Shown here piece by piece: positions 35,608 to 43,811 of a stretch of DNA of 64,000 bases. The notes beneath the pieces are model-generated. The model saw only the letters and a list, made by a program, of their open reading frames with translations, did no database searches and was not told the origin of the DNA. The stretch spans positions 62,001-126,000 of the forward strand of contig CAJUQP010000001.1 of NCBI GenBank assembly GCA_910588245.1. Direction: 5' to 3'. The DNA comes from an uncultured Muribaculaceae bacterium. Lineage in GTDB: Bacteria > Bacteroidota > Bacteroidia > Bacteroidales > Muribaculaceae. A program made the translations under genes and the position numbers. The first letter of the stretch is position 1. Each line of letters begins with the position of its first letter.

Positions 35608-36804
35608 TTATTTTTTATGTGTCATATAGCCTGCACGCGATCTTGAACGTGTATTTGCCCAATTGGTAAGATACCATAATCCATTCGACCTGTTGAGGCT
35701 TATATCACGTCCTACTTCAATAAGGATATACCCTGATGCTTCACGGTCTATGCCCTGATAAGGATATTTTGCAAAACCTTCAATTATCAGGCAGCCACTG
35801 TACGTGTTGGTGACATTGGCATAGGTGGCACTGTCGAGTGTCCATACAAACTCAGTCTGTTCAGCCGAGGGTGTGAATGTCTGGCCGTCGGGCATCGTGA
35901 ATATGGTATTCCCTGCCTCTTCCGGGTTGCTGGGTGTATATTTAATTTTTATGTCATTGTTTCCACCGGCCCAAATCACGTTTGAATAATAGAGGTCTAT
36001 CCTGCGATTCTCTGAATATGTCGAGTCGGAAGTGCCGGGCAGCCCATGGATATCGAGGCTGAATTCCTCATAAGTATCCCGATTATAGAAATTATAGCCC
36101 CACTCATTCTTTACCGAAGCGGCGGAATCAACCTCTGCCACCGAAATGTTAGCAGCATTAAACATAAGTCGGCTGCTCTTGAACATATGCTCACCCTCAA
36201 GCCAGTTGTTGTGATACCATCTGTCATCATGGTTGTTGAAATAGCAGAAGTTCATACGCTCAACGTTGATCAGGATGAAACCTCTGTTGTTGTAGATCGA
36301 GCCATCTTTCTCATATGAACTCTCGGCAACAACAGGAAGTGCATATCTGTCACTTCCTTCAGGAATAACACCTCTGTTGACGTTCCATGTGAAAGAATTA
36401 TTGGACGCGTCGACCTCATATACTTTGCCGTCGGGCATCGTGAATGTGGCGCTTTTTTCCTCCGGGCAGCTGGGATGGAACGTGAAACGGAGTTCATTGT
36501 TACCCCCCGCATATACCATGTTGGTATATTCCTTATCGATTCTGACCTCCTCCACGCCATCATTTTCAAGGAAATTTATATAAAAAGAGAAATATGCTGA
36601 GGAATCCATAGGCTGTGTCCAATAGTTTCCGTAAGATTCGAGCATCAGGGATTGCGCGTCATCCGGCATCCCGACTGTAAGATTCACCACATCGAAATAT
36701 ACTTTGTTGGTCTCCCTGCCGGTAAATCTGAATGTCTCTTCGGCTGTGCATGCCGTCAACGTGGCAAGCGCGCAGAGAATATTGATATAATATATCTTTT
36801 TCAT
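35608..36804 (-). CDS. Lipoprotein with two internal repeats, unknown family
   Basis: 398 residues from the ATG at 36804 (MKKIYYINILCALATLTAC, lipobox Cys19); an ATG at 36813 adds three residues. Two copies of a ~160-residue unit are visible: AGGNNELRFTFHPSCPEE, TFTMPDGKVYEVDASNN in the first and AGGNNDIKIKYTPSNPEE, IFTMPDGQTFTPSAEQT in the second, each followed by a FxWxL/N strand. No known domain recognised. Sandwiched between two paralogous outer-membrane barrels in one operon, it may be a surface or periplasmic partner of them (inference). Confidence 0.7.
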   Translation of the reverse strand: MKKIYYINILCALATLTACTAEETFRFTGRETNKVYFDVVNLTVGMPDDAQSLMLESYGNYWTQPMDSSAYFSFYINFLENDGVEEVRIDKEYTNMVYAGGNNELRFTFHPSCPEEKSATFTMPDGKVYEVDASNNSFTWNVNRGVIPEGSDRYALPVVAESSYEKDGSIYNNRGFILINVERMNFCYFNNHDDRWYHNNWLEGEHMFKSSRLMFNAANISVAEVDSAASVKNEWGYNFYNRDTYEEFSLDIHGLPGTSDSTYSENRRIDLYYSNVIWAGGNNDIKIKYTPSNPEEAGNTIFTMPDGQTFTPSAEQTEFVWTLDSATYANVTNTYSGCLIIEGFAKYPYQGIDREASGYILIEVGRDISLNRSNGLWYLTNWANTRSRSRAGYMTHKK

Positions 36805-36822
36805 GTCTGTCAATAGGTTGTT

Positions 36823-37752
36823 TTAGAAATCGAAACCGATGTTGAGCATCATCACTCCGGAATTGGATTTTCCCAGATCCATGTAATCGGTGCCACCATC
36901 ATAACTGTATTCCGCGCGTAGCTTCTTCGGGAGCACGACGTTGTAGGAAAGGCCAAGATTTATGCCTATCTTGCTGCCCAAAGCTTTGCGCATGCCGACT
37001 GAAGGCATGAAAAACAGTCCGTCGACTCTTTCCCCGAAAAGTGAGAGTCTTTCATTTCCATATGCTGCCTTAAAATAATAATCACTATCGTCTACCAGGG
37101 GATTTAGCTGATATCCCAATTTAATCCCGACATAGGGGGCTTCCGACTCGCCGAGTCCGAAATCCCATCTGACATCAGCAAAAATGGGGACACATCCGGA
37201 ATAAAAGCTATGATCTGCGTAGTGGTAATGGTTGTCGCTGTAATTTTCATTTACCTCGCTATACATCATATTCATTATCAATCCGTAGCCGACACCCACA
37301 TATAAATTGCGGTTGATCTGCCATCCAAATGAATATGTCATGCCGAAGTTAATCCCGGGATGGATATTGTTGATCGAGAGGCTCCCCGCCTCCACATTTA
37401 CTTTGCCTCCTATTCCGATGCCACCGTACATGTCGAGCAGAGAGCGGAAACCGCTCGGTTTGCCGGCCCAGCCATTGCCCATCTTCACAACCATGTCGGG
37501 TTTGATTTTGCGTTCAAAAGGTTTATATCCCACATATGAGACCCTGATTTTCTCCGCTTTTGCGGGCAGGTCAAAACGGAAAATGCCGTCGATATCGGTG
37601 TAAGCAACTTCCGTACGTCCTACAATCTCTACCCTGACACCGGGTAGGGGATTGTTTTTGCTGTCGACGACGGTGCCGGAGACTATCTCCTGCGCCATGA
37701 TGTCGGCAAGCCACATCATGCATAAGCATAAAGCAATAAATACACGTTTCAT
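36823..37752 (-). CDS. Outer-membrane beta-barrel with carboxypeptidase-regulatory-like domain
   Basis: 309 residues from the ATG at 37752 (MKRVFIALCLCMMWLADIMA signal); the frame opens 14 codons earlier but the signal peptide fixes the start. Residues ~20-100 form a CarboxypepD_reg-like domain (VSGTVVDSKNNPLPGVRVEI; IRVSYVGYKPFERKI), as on TonB receptors, followed by a short barrel (LYVGVGYGLIMNMMYSEV; FFMPSVGMRKALG; MMLNIGFDF) without a plug. First gene of a three-gene operon; the -7 box is 115 bases upstream. Confidence 0.82.
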   Translation of the reverse strand: MKRVFIALCLCMMWLADIMAQEIVSGTVVDSKNNPLPGVRVEIVGRTEVAYTDIDGIFRFDLPAKAEKIRVSYVGYKPFERKIKPDMVVKMGNGWAGKPSGFRSLLDMYGGIGIGGKVNVEAGSLSINNIHPGINFGMTYSFGWQINRNLYVGVGYGLIMNMMYSEVNENYSDNHYHYADHSFYSGCVPIFADVRWDFGLGESEAPYVGIKLGYQLNPLVDDSDYYFKAAYGNERLSLFGERVDGLFFMPSVGMRKALGSKIGINLGLSYNVVLPKKLRAEYSYDGGTDYMDLGKSNSGVMMLNIGFDF

Positions 37753-37866
37753 GTTTTTGAATTTATTATTAATAGGTGATGGAGTCATTGTCACGCCTCA
37801 TACTGATTCATTTTGTCTGAATTGCGATATAAAAGAATGTGCGAGTCGTAGTAGTGATCCAGGCCG

Positions 37867-37874
37867 CAAAGTTA
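37867..37874 (-). promoter_or_regulatory. Promoter -7 box of the barrel-lipoprotein-barrel operon
   Basis: TAACTTTG followed by C on the minus strand, 115 bases before the ATG at 37752, giving a leader of roughly 110 bases. Confidence 0.55.
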
Positions 37875-37957
37875 AACATTTTTTTGCATATCCACACAAA
37901 TACACCGGCAATAACCGAATAATTAGCTCAGGATTGGCATTTCCGGGATTATTTTGT

Positions 37958-37965
37958 TAAATTTG
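37958..37965 (+). promoter_or_regulatory. Promoter -7 box of the yicC-gmk operon
   Basis: TAAATTTG followed by C on the plus strand, 20 bases before the yicC ATG. Confidence 0.65.
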
Positions 37966-37985
37966 CAGTTAAAATACTTCTGACT

Positions 37986-38873
37986 ATGATTTCATCAATG
38001 ACGGGATTCGGCCGAGGATGTGCCCAGACCCCCGCGAAACGGATAAAAGTAGAGATTAAATCACTCAACAGCAAACAGCTCGACCTTTCTCTGAGAGTCC
38101 CCACGAGCTATAAGGAGATGGAGGTGCTCTTGCGCACTCCCATAGCCGAGACTCTTGAGAGAGGGAAAGTGGAGCTCACAGCCACTGTGGAAAATATCGC
38201 CGCAGGAGGGAGCGCGGTGATAAATGTGGATATTATCGCCTCTTATAAGCAGCAGATTGAGGAGGCTGGCAGAAAACTCGGCATCGCCGATCCTGCCGAC
38301 TGGTATCCCATACTTCTTCGCATGCCGGAGGCGCTGAAGACCGAATCACCGGAGGCGGATGAAGACGATGTGAAGGCTTTTGAGCTTGCTTGCCGCGAGG
38401 CTCTCGACAATCTCGTGGACTTCCGTCGCCGTGAAGGACGTAAGCTCTATGGTTTCTTCGTGGAGAAGATCTCGCGCATCGGCGCCCTCCTTAAGGAGGT
38501 TGACGCTTATGAGTCGGAACGTGTGCCGAAAATCAGGGAACGTCTTGAAGAGCAACTCAGCCGCCTGACATCCATAGAATATGACCGCGGGCGCCTCGAG
38601 CAGGAACTTATCTTCTATATCGAGAAACTCGATGTCACCGAGGAGAAGCTAAGGCTTTCCACCCATCTCAACTATTTCCTTGAGACTCTGGGCACTGAGG
38701 ATTCTTATCCGAAGTCGGGACAGGGGAAGAAACTCGGTTTCATCGCGCAGGAGATCGGACGCGAGATCAATACTCTCGGGTCTAAATCTAACAACGCCGG
38801 CATGCAGCGTCTCGTAGTGATGATGAAAGATGAGCTTGAACAGATAAAGGAACAGGTCCTCAACGTATTATGA
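37986..38873 (+). CDS. yicC: YicC/YloC-family endoribonuclease
   Basis: 295 residues beginning with the family signature MISSMTGFGRG and containing KVEIKSLNSKQLDLSLRVP, and the C-terminal LGFIAQEIGREINTLGSKSN. YicC proteins are endoribonucleases with roles in RNA turnover. The stop codon overlaps the gmk start by four bases (ATGA), the usual order yicC-gmk-nadD in Bacteroidales. Confidence 0.95.
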   Translation: MISSMTGFGRGCAQTPAKRIKVEIKSLNSKQLDLSLRVPTSYKEMEVLLRTPIAETLERGKVELTATVENIAAGGSAVINVDIIASYKQQIEEAGRKLGIADPADWYPILLRMPEALKTESPEADEDDVKAFELACREALDNLVDFRRREGRKLYGFFVEKISRIGALLKEVDAYESERVPKIRERLEEQLSRLTSIEYDRGRLEQELIFYIEKLDVTEEKLRLSTHLNYFLETLGTEDSYPKSGQGKKLGFIAQEIGREINTLGSKSNNAGMQRLVVMMKDELEQIKEQVLNVL

Positions 38874-39442
38874 TTGGTATGAAAGGAAAGATCATTATCT
38901 TGTCGGCCCCCTCGGGCACCGGCAAATCAACCATCATCAGCCATCTGATAAAGGATGCTGACCTGCGGCTCGGATTCTCCGTATCTGCCACGAGCCGCAA
39001 GCCTCGCGGGCAGGAAACCGACGGCAAAGATTATTTCTTTCTTTCCGAGGAGGAATTCCAGCGCAAGGTCGACAATGGCGAATTCGTGGAATGGGAGGAG
39101 GTATATGCCGGCACACGCTATGGCACTCTCGAAAGCGAGGTGAGACGCGTCACGGAGTCGGGCCACAACCTGATAATGGATGTCGACGTGAAAGGAGCCC
39201 TCAACATCAAGAAACGTTATGGCGACGATGCGATATCCATATTCATCATGCCTCCTGACATTGACACTCTCGGCCGGCGCCTGCGCAGCCGTGCCACCGA
39301 CTCTGAGGAGACTATATCCCGACGTCTTGAGAAAGCGGAATATGAGATGGGGTTCGCCGGCAAATTCGATGCTGTCGTGATCAACGATCGTCTTGAGGAT
39401 GCTGTGTCGGATGTGCGCGACAGGATAAAGCGTTTCATCTGA
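38870..39442 (+). CDS. gmk: Guanylate kinase
   Basis: 190 residues. P-loop SAPSGTGKSTI, the GMP-binding region SRKPRGQETDGKDYFF and EWEEVYAGTRYGT are all present. Phosphorylates GMP to GDP. Starts within the yicC stop codon, so it is translationally coupled; ATG at 38879 is an alternative start. Confidence 0.97.
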   Translation: MIGMKGKIIILSAPSGTGKSTIISHLIKDADLRLGFSVSATSRKPRGQETDGKDYFFLSEEEFQRKVDNGEFVEWEEVYAGTRYGTLESEVRRVTESGHNLIMDVDVKGALNIKKRYGDDAISIFIMPPDIDTLGRRLRSRATDSEETISRRLEKAEYEMGFAGKFDAVVINDRLEDAVSDVRDRIKRFI

Positions 39443-39506
39443 GCCCAGGATATCGTATTTCTTTAGTCTGACTCCTTAAAACCCTCAAACTTTAACTGAC
39501 AACGGT

Positions 39507-40097
39507 ATGAGAATAGGTATTTATAGCGGCAGTTTCGATCCTGTCCACACCGGCCACGCGATGGTGGCCAACTATTGTGCGCAGTGGGCCGGTCTTGATG
39601 AGGTATGGATGATGGTCAGCCGTCTCAATCCCCTGAAAGAGGGCTCTCTGCCGGCACCCGACCTTCACCGGCTGCGCATGGCAAAGCTCGTGGCTGAACA
39701 ATGCCGCGGGGTGAAGGCTTCCGATTTCGAGCTCTCGCTCCCTTTGCCCTCCTATACCTATGTCACCCTCTGTAAACTCCGTGACCAGTATCCGGAGCAT
39801 CAGTTCGTGCTCGTGGTTGGAAGCGACAACTGGGCGAATCTTGGAAGATGGCGCGACGCCCACAAGATTATCAAGGAGTTCGGACTGCTCATATACCCCC
39901 GTCCTGGCTATGAGCTTCCTCATGATCCGCCGCAGGGCGTGGAGGTGCTTGATGAGGGTCCGACGGCTCATGTGTCTTCCACATTCATCAGGGAGGCTGT
40001 GGCGGAAGGAGCCAACATCAACTTTTTTGTGCCCACAGTCGTTGCACATTATATAAAGGAGCATAAGCTTTACACCAACCAACCGGAGGAAATATGA
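39507..40097 (+). CDS. nadD: Nicotinate-nucleotide adenylyltransferase
   Basis: 196 residues. Nucleotidyltransferase motif GSFDPVHTGHAMVAN and the C-terminal SSTFIREAVAEG (SxTxIR) motif. Converts nicotinate mononucleotide to deamido-NAD in NAD synthesis. 64 bases after gmk; overlaps the DUF5063 gene start by four bases. Confidence 0.96.
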   Translation: MRIGIYSGSFDPVHTGHAMVANYCAQWAGLDEVWMMVSRLNPLKEGSLPAPDLHRLRMAKLVAEQCRGVKASDFELSLPLPSYTYVTLCKLRDQYPEHQFVLVVGSDNWANLGRWRDAHKIIKEFGLLIYPRPGYELPHDPPQGVEVLDEGPTAHVSSTFIREAVAEGANINFFVPTVVAHYIKEHKLYTNQPEEI

Positions 40098-40621
40098 CAG
40101 AAGACAACATACGCCGCCGTCTGATGACGGTCACGGCATATGCCGCCGATTATTGCACGGCATGTGAGAGAGCGGGAGATATGGAGAGGGACGAGTTTGT
40201 CGACAGGATGCTCGACCTTCTTCCCCGCATATATTGGGAGTTTTTCGATATCACGACAGAAGACGTGGTGACTCTCGGCGAGACCGACTATTTCTCGACA
40301 TACGTCGACGAGGATTACTATGACAGTATCCGCCGGCACATGGAGGCTCTTCTCGGTGCTGACGATGTCTTTCTCGAGACTTTCGAGGAGGATATGAAAT
40401 ATAGCGACACTCCGATCGCGGCATCCATAGCCGAATCGCTCGCCGACATATTCCAGCCTCTCTTCGACTTCATCTCCGTAGTGAAGGATACCGATGGCGA
40501 CAAGATAACGGAAGCATATCTGCAATGCAAGGAGGACTTCGAGTCGTACTGGAGCCAGACCCTCTGCAATGTGCTCCGCGCCCTCAACCATATCAAATAC
40601 AAAGGAGGGGAAGAGCAGTAA
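40094..40621 (+). CDS. DUF5063 family protein
   Basis: 175 acidic residues, mainly helical, soluble: YCTACERAGDMERDEFVDRM, LLPRIYWEFFDITTEDVVTL. Matches the DUF5063 family, which in Bacteroidales commonly follows nadD. Overlap with the nadD stop (ATGA) implies coupled translation. Function unknown. Confidence 0.75.
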   Translation: MTEDNIRRRLMTVTAYAADYCTACERAGDMERDEFVDRMLDLLPRIYWEFFDITTEDVVTLGETDYFSTYVDEDYYDSIRRHMEALLGADDVFLETFEEDMKYSDTPIAASIAESLADIFQPLFDFISVVKDTDGDKITEAYLQCKEDFESYWSQTLCNVLRALNHIKYKGGEEQ

Positions 40622-40622
40622 T

Positions 40623-40736
40623 CAATTAGTAATGAGCAATTAGTAATTGGCAATTAATTAGGCGTTAGTTAGCTGGTTATAATGACTCCTCAACCCTCAC
40701 CTTTAACCTTTAAAACCTTTAACCTTTAAAACCTTT
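40623..40736. repeat. Low-complexity intergenic repeats (11-bp and 16-bp direct repeats)
   Basis: CAATTAGTAAT occurs at 40623-40633 and 40637-40647. ACCTTTAACCTTTAAA occurs in tandem at 40699-40714 and 40715-40730, with a third partial copy. A CAACCCTCA word sits between. The same style of words occurs in the ilvH-ilvC gap. Confidence 0.8.
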
Positions 40737-40744
40737 ACAAACTC

Positions 40745-42055
40745 ATGAATGATAAGATTTCGCGTCTTCTCGCTTGGCTTGACAGATCTACCTGCAATTT
40801 TAGGGCCGTGTCAACTATAAAGGAAGAGCTTGACGCTGCAGGATTCACAGAATTGCGTCAGGAAGACGCATGGAAAGTCACGCCGGGTGCAAGACACTAT
40901 GTCATAAAAAACGGAAGTGCCATATTCGCCTTCGTGGCCGGAAACGGTAAGGCAGGAGAAAATGCATTCCGCATAATCTCAGCCCACAGCGACAGCCCCT
41001 GCTTCAAGATAAAACCAAATGCCGAGATCATTGGCGACGGGGGAGTGGTTAGCCTCAATGTCGAGAAATATGGCGGAGGCATCATGTACACTTGGTTCGA
41101 CCGCCCGCTGTCAATGTCCGGTCGCGTGATGGTTGATTCAGGAGATATCCTGAATCCGCGTTCCATCGTTTTCGATCTCGACCGTCCCGTGGCGACTATC
41201 CCTCACCTTGCGATCCATTTCAACCGCGCCGTCAACGAGGGGAACCCTCTGAGCGTGCAGAAGGATATGAAACCCGTGATAGGCTATTTCTCGCCTGAGG
41301 AGATCGAGTCTGTGAAGAGCAGGGGAGGATTCGTGAAGGTAATGGTCGCAGAGCATCTCTGCATCCGTCCCGAGGATATCATAGATTATGAGATCTGTCT
41401 CTATCCTTACGAGAAAGCCGGCTTGTTCGGCGTGCATGGAGAGTATCTCCAGTCGGGGAGGATCGACGATCTTTCTATGGCGTTCGCCGGACTTGAGGCC
41501 CTCCTCGATTCATGTGCCTCGGAGTGCTCCGACACAAGGGTGCTCGCAGTCTTCGACAATGAGGAGACCGGCTCGGGCACAAAACAAGGTGCCCATTCAC
41601 CTGTTCTCCGTGACCTGCTCATACGACTCTCCGATGCATTGGGTGGCGACAGCGAGGCCTTCTACAGAAGCGTGGCGCGCTCGTTCATGATCTCGGCAGA
41701 TGACGCCCATGCCTGGCATCCCAACTATAATGAGAAGTATGACCCCACCAATCATCCGGTGATAGGTGGCGGACCGGTTGTGAAGATAAATTCCAATTGC
41801 AAGTATATGACAGACGCCGAAGGCGCAGCCGTGTTCCGCAGTCTCTGTGCCAAGGCGGGAGTGAAGTGCCAGACCTTTGTCAACCATTCCGATGTGACCG
41901 GTGGTTCGACACTCGGCAACATCCTCACCGGTCAGCTCGACCTTCGCGGTGTGGATATGGGCAACGCCATCTGGGCGATGCATTCTGCCCGCGAGACAGC
42001 AGGTGTCGACGATCATCTGTCCACAGTGAAGGCCTTCACAACCTTCTTCAGCTGA
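40745..42055 (+). CDS. M18 family aminopeptidase
   Basis: 436 residues, normal for M18 (aspartyl aminopeptidase/ApeB type). Dinuclear-zinc site residues are in SAHSDSPCFKIKP, SGRIDDLSMAFAG, VFDNEETGSGTKQGA and the C-terminal FVNHSDVTGGSTLGN. Removes N-terminal residues, often acidic ones, from peptides in the cytoplasm. Upstream are the low-complexity repeats; downstream is a terminator. Confidence 0.96.
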   Translation: MNDKISRLLAWLDRSTCNFRAVSTIKEELDAAGFTELRQEDAWKVTPGARHYVIKNGSAIFAFVAGNGKAGENAFRIISAHSDSPCFKIKPNAEIIGDGGVVSLNVEKYGGGIMYTWFDRPLSMSGRVMVDSGDILNPRSIVFDLDRPVATIPHLAIHFNRAVNEGNPLSVQKDMKPVIGYFSPEEIESVKSRGGFVKVMVAEHLCIRPEDIIDYEICLYPYEKAGLFGVHGEYLQSGRIDDLSMAFAGLEALLDSCASECSDTRVLAVFDNEETGSGTKQGAHSPVLRDLLIRLSDALGGDSEAFYRSVARSFMISADDAHAWHPNYNEKYDPTNHPVIGGGPVVKINSNCKYMTDAEGAAVFRSLCAKAGVKCQTFVNHSDVTGGSTLGNILTGQLDLRGVDMGNAIWAMHSARETAGVDDHLSTVKAFTTFFS

Positions 42056-42149
42056 CTTCTTATTCTCCAAAATAATCATGGAACTTCAAAATCAGCAAAA
42101 TCAACTGCCTATGTAGTCTAAAATGCATTCAACACTGCAATATAAGATC

Positions 42150-42184
42150 ACGAAGTAGGGAAGCACAAAATGCTTCCCTACTTT
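42150..42184 (+). terminator. Rho-independent terminator after the M18 gene
   Basis: 13-bp perfect stem AAGTAGGGAAGCA / TGCTTCCCTACTT with loop CAAAA, then TG. The rest of 42056-42301 has no gene. Confidence 0.8.
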
Positions 42185-42301
42185 GTTCCCAATTTTGACT
42201 TTCTTTAATGTTTATTGTACCAAAATCTTGGATCTTTAGTCGTTTTTATAGATTTCGATCATGTCTGATATCCATTCATGAAATCCATTCATTAAAACCA
42301 T

Positions 42302-42367
42302 TTACAGCTTGTGTAATCAAAAATTATTTATTAATTTTGCGCATGAATTGACTTACATCATGTGTAA
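42302..42367 (+). promoter_or_regulatory. higBA promoter flanked by two matching palindromic operators
   Basis: The -7 box TAATTTTG followed by C is at 42332-42339. Two copies of the palindrome TTACA-N5-TGTAA flank it: TTACAGCTTGTGTAA at 42302-42316, over the -33 region, and TTACATCATGTGTAA at 42353-42367, just after the expected start site. Centres are 51 bases apart, about five helical turns, so the bound repressors would face the same side of DNA and could bridge. HigA is the obvious candidate repressor. Confidence 0.72.
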
Positions 42368-42385
42368 ATCAATCGAACAAAGAGT

Positions 42386-42724
42386 GTGAATATATCGTTT
42401 CAAAATAAAAAACTCGAGAAATTGCTTGATAATCCTTCCAAGTTAACAAGAGAACTGGGAGCGTTAGGGGCAAAGCTGTTCCTGATGAGATTAGGTGCCT
42501 TGATCAACGCCGTGACCCTTGAAGACGTAAGGAATGTACCCGGCAATTTTCACGAATTGAAGGCAGATAGGAAAGGTCAATGGGCGTGTGATCTTGATCA
42601 GCCCTATCGTTTGATATTTGAGCCTCACGAAGACCCTATACCTACCGACGCTACAGGTAGATATGTCTGGTTGGAAATCAAAGGCGTCGAAGTTATTGAG
42701 ATTACAAACTATCATGGCAAATAA
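42386..42724 (+). CDS. higB: HigB/RelE-like toxin of a type II toxin-antitoxin system
   Basis: 112 residues from a GTG at 42386. The RelE/HigB fold is suggested by NVPGNFHELKADRKGQWACD, then QPYRLIFEP and the final EVIEITNYHGK strand. Such toxins cut mRNA in ribosomes. It precedes the antitoxin, the HigBA order, and overlaps its start by 11 bases. The N-terminal helix LGALGAKLFLMRLGALINAV is typical of toxins of this size. Confidence 0.85.
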   Translation: MNISFQNKKLEKLLDNPSKLTRELGALGAKLFLMRLGALINAVTLEDVRNVPGNFHELKADRKGQWACDLDQPYRLIFEPHEDPIPTDATGRYVWLEIKGVEVIEITNYHGK

Positions 42725-43673
42725 AAATATGGCACAGACAAGACCGTTTTTCGACCCTGCAAAGTTGCCGGTCGTTTATCACCCCGGTGAGACTCTGGCT
42801 GAGAAATTACAAGAGATGGGAATGGGAGTGAAAGAATTTGCCACGAGGGTTTCAAAACCCGAAAAGACCATTATTGCAGTCTTAAAAGGCAAAAGTTCCA
42901 TAACCCCAGATATGGCAGTCGCATTTGAGATGGTAACCAGAATACCGGCACACATGTGGCTTCGCCATCAAAAGAGCTATGATGAATTCATAGCCCGCAA
43001 GAAGAGAGAGAAATCCCTTAAAGAGGGATTGCGTTGGGCAGAGAAGTTCCCCTATGCGGAAATATCAAATCTCGGATGGTTCTCGGGCATAACTGACGCA
43101 CAGGGCGATGAAAAGAATATGGTGGATACCTTATGCACGTTTTTCGCTGTCAGTTCACCTAAAGGCTGGGAAGATTTTTATCTCAACCAGCGACTTCGTG
43201 TAGCTTTCAGCATAACTCTTGCTGAAACCTGTGATCCTTATGCTCTCTCCGCATGGTTGCGACAAGGCGAGATACAGGCGGGTGAAATATCCATTGAGAC
43301 AAAATACACAGCCAAACATCTCCGAAGCATCCTGAATGATATTGTAGAAATCCGAAAATCCGGCGACTCCAATCATCAGGAATTATTGGCTGCGTTACTT
43401 GGCAACGCCGGAGTTAAGTTGATTATCACTGAAACGCTTTCATCTGCCCCCGTAAAAGGGTGTGCAAGATATATCTACGGTGTACCCTGTATTCAACTTG
43501 CTAAGAAGTTTGAAAGCGGGTCTGATTTCTGGAATACACTCTTCCATGAGATAGGACATATATTACTGCATGGCAAGAAAGATATCTTCATGGAAAATGT
43601 TAATTACGGGGATAAAGACCCTGAGAAAGAAAAGGAAGCCGAAGAATTTGCAGTTCTATGGATGAGCAAGTAA
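42714..43673 (+). CDS. higA: HigA-like antitoxin fused to an ImmA/IrrE-type metalloprotease
   Basis: 319 residues from ATG 42714 (ATG 42729 is alternative). N-terminal XRE-type HTH (HPGETLAEKLQEMGMGVKEF; KPEKTIIAVLKGKSSITPDM) then a central region and a C-terminal zinc motif HEIGHILLHG (His278, Glu279, His282) followed by KEAEEFA, the conserved third-ligand segment. The protein stops soon after this, whereas ImmA domains usually continue, so the tail may be truncated. Expected roles: neutralise HigB and repress the promoter, and possibly be inactivated or act by proteolysis (inference). Confidence 0.83.
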   Translation: MANKNMAQTRPFFDPAKLPVVYHPGETLAEKLQEMGMGVKEFATRVSKPEKTIIAVLKGKSSITPDMAVAFEMVTRIPAHMWLRHQKSYDEFIARKKREKSLKEGLRWAEKFPYAEISNLGWFSGITDAQGDEKNMVDTLCTFFAVSSPKGWEDFYLNQRLRVAFSITLAETCDPYALSAWLRQGEIQAGEISIETKYTAKHLRSILNDIVEIRKSGDSNHQELLAALLGNAGVKLIITETLSSAPVKGCARYIYGVPCIQLAKKFESGSDFWNTLFHEIGHILLHGKKDIFMENVNYGDKDPEKEKEAEEFAVLWMSK

Positions 43674-43679
43674 TTTTAA

Positions 43680-43811
43680 ACGTCTTTCCACCCACATTTC
43701 CTGAAGATTGAGGCGGATGAAGGTTCCTCACCCGCGACAATTGCACACGACCACGTTATTGCTGTATCTCCCGATGACTGGGATTTATTGGCTTTCTTAT
43801 CACCGGGCTAA
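43680..43811 (+). other. Unassigned short coding-like fragment
   Basis: Open frame without a start codon between the higA stop and the opposite-strand WYL gene: HPHFLKIEADEGSSPATIAH, DHVIAVSPDDWDLLAFLSPG. It reads like the end of a real protein (no rare-residue clusters, acidic/hydrophobic pattern). May be the displaced C-terminal part of another gene. Not recognised. Confidence 0.35.

Noticed and set aside
35608..36804. SusD-like surface lipoprotein
   Set aside because: No SusD helical pattern and no SusC-type receptor adjacent; the protein is two beta-rich repeats.
39492..40082. 196-codon minus-strand frame
   Set aside because: Exactly antisense to nadD.
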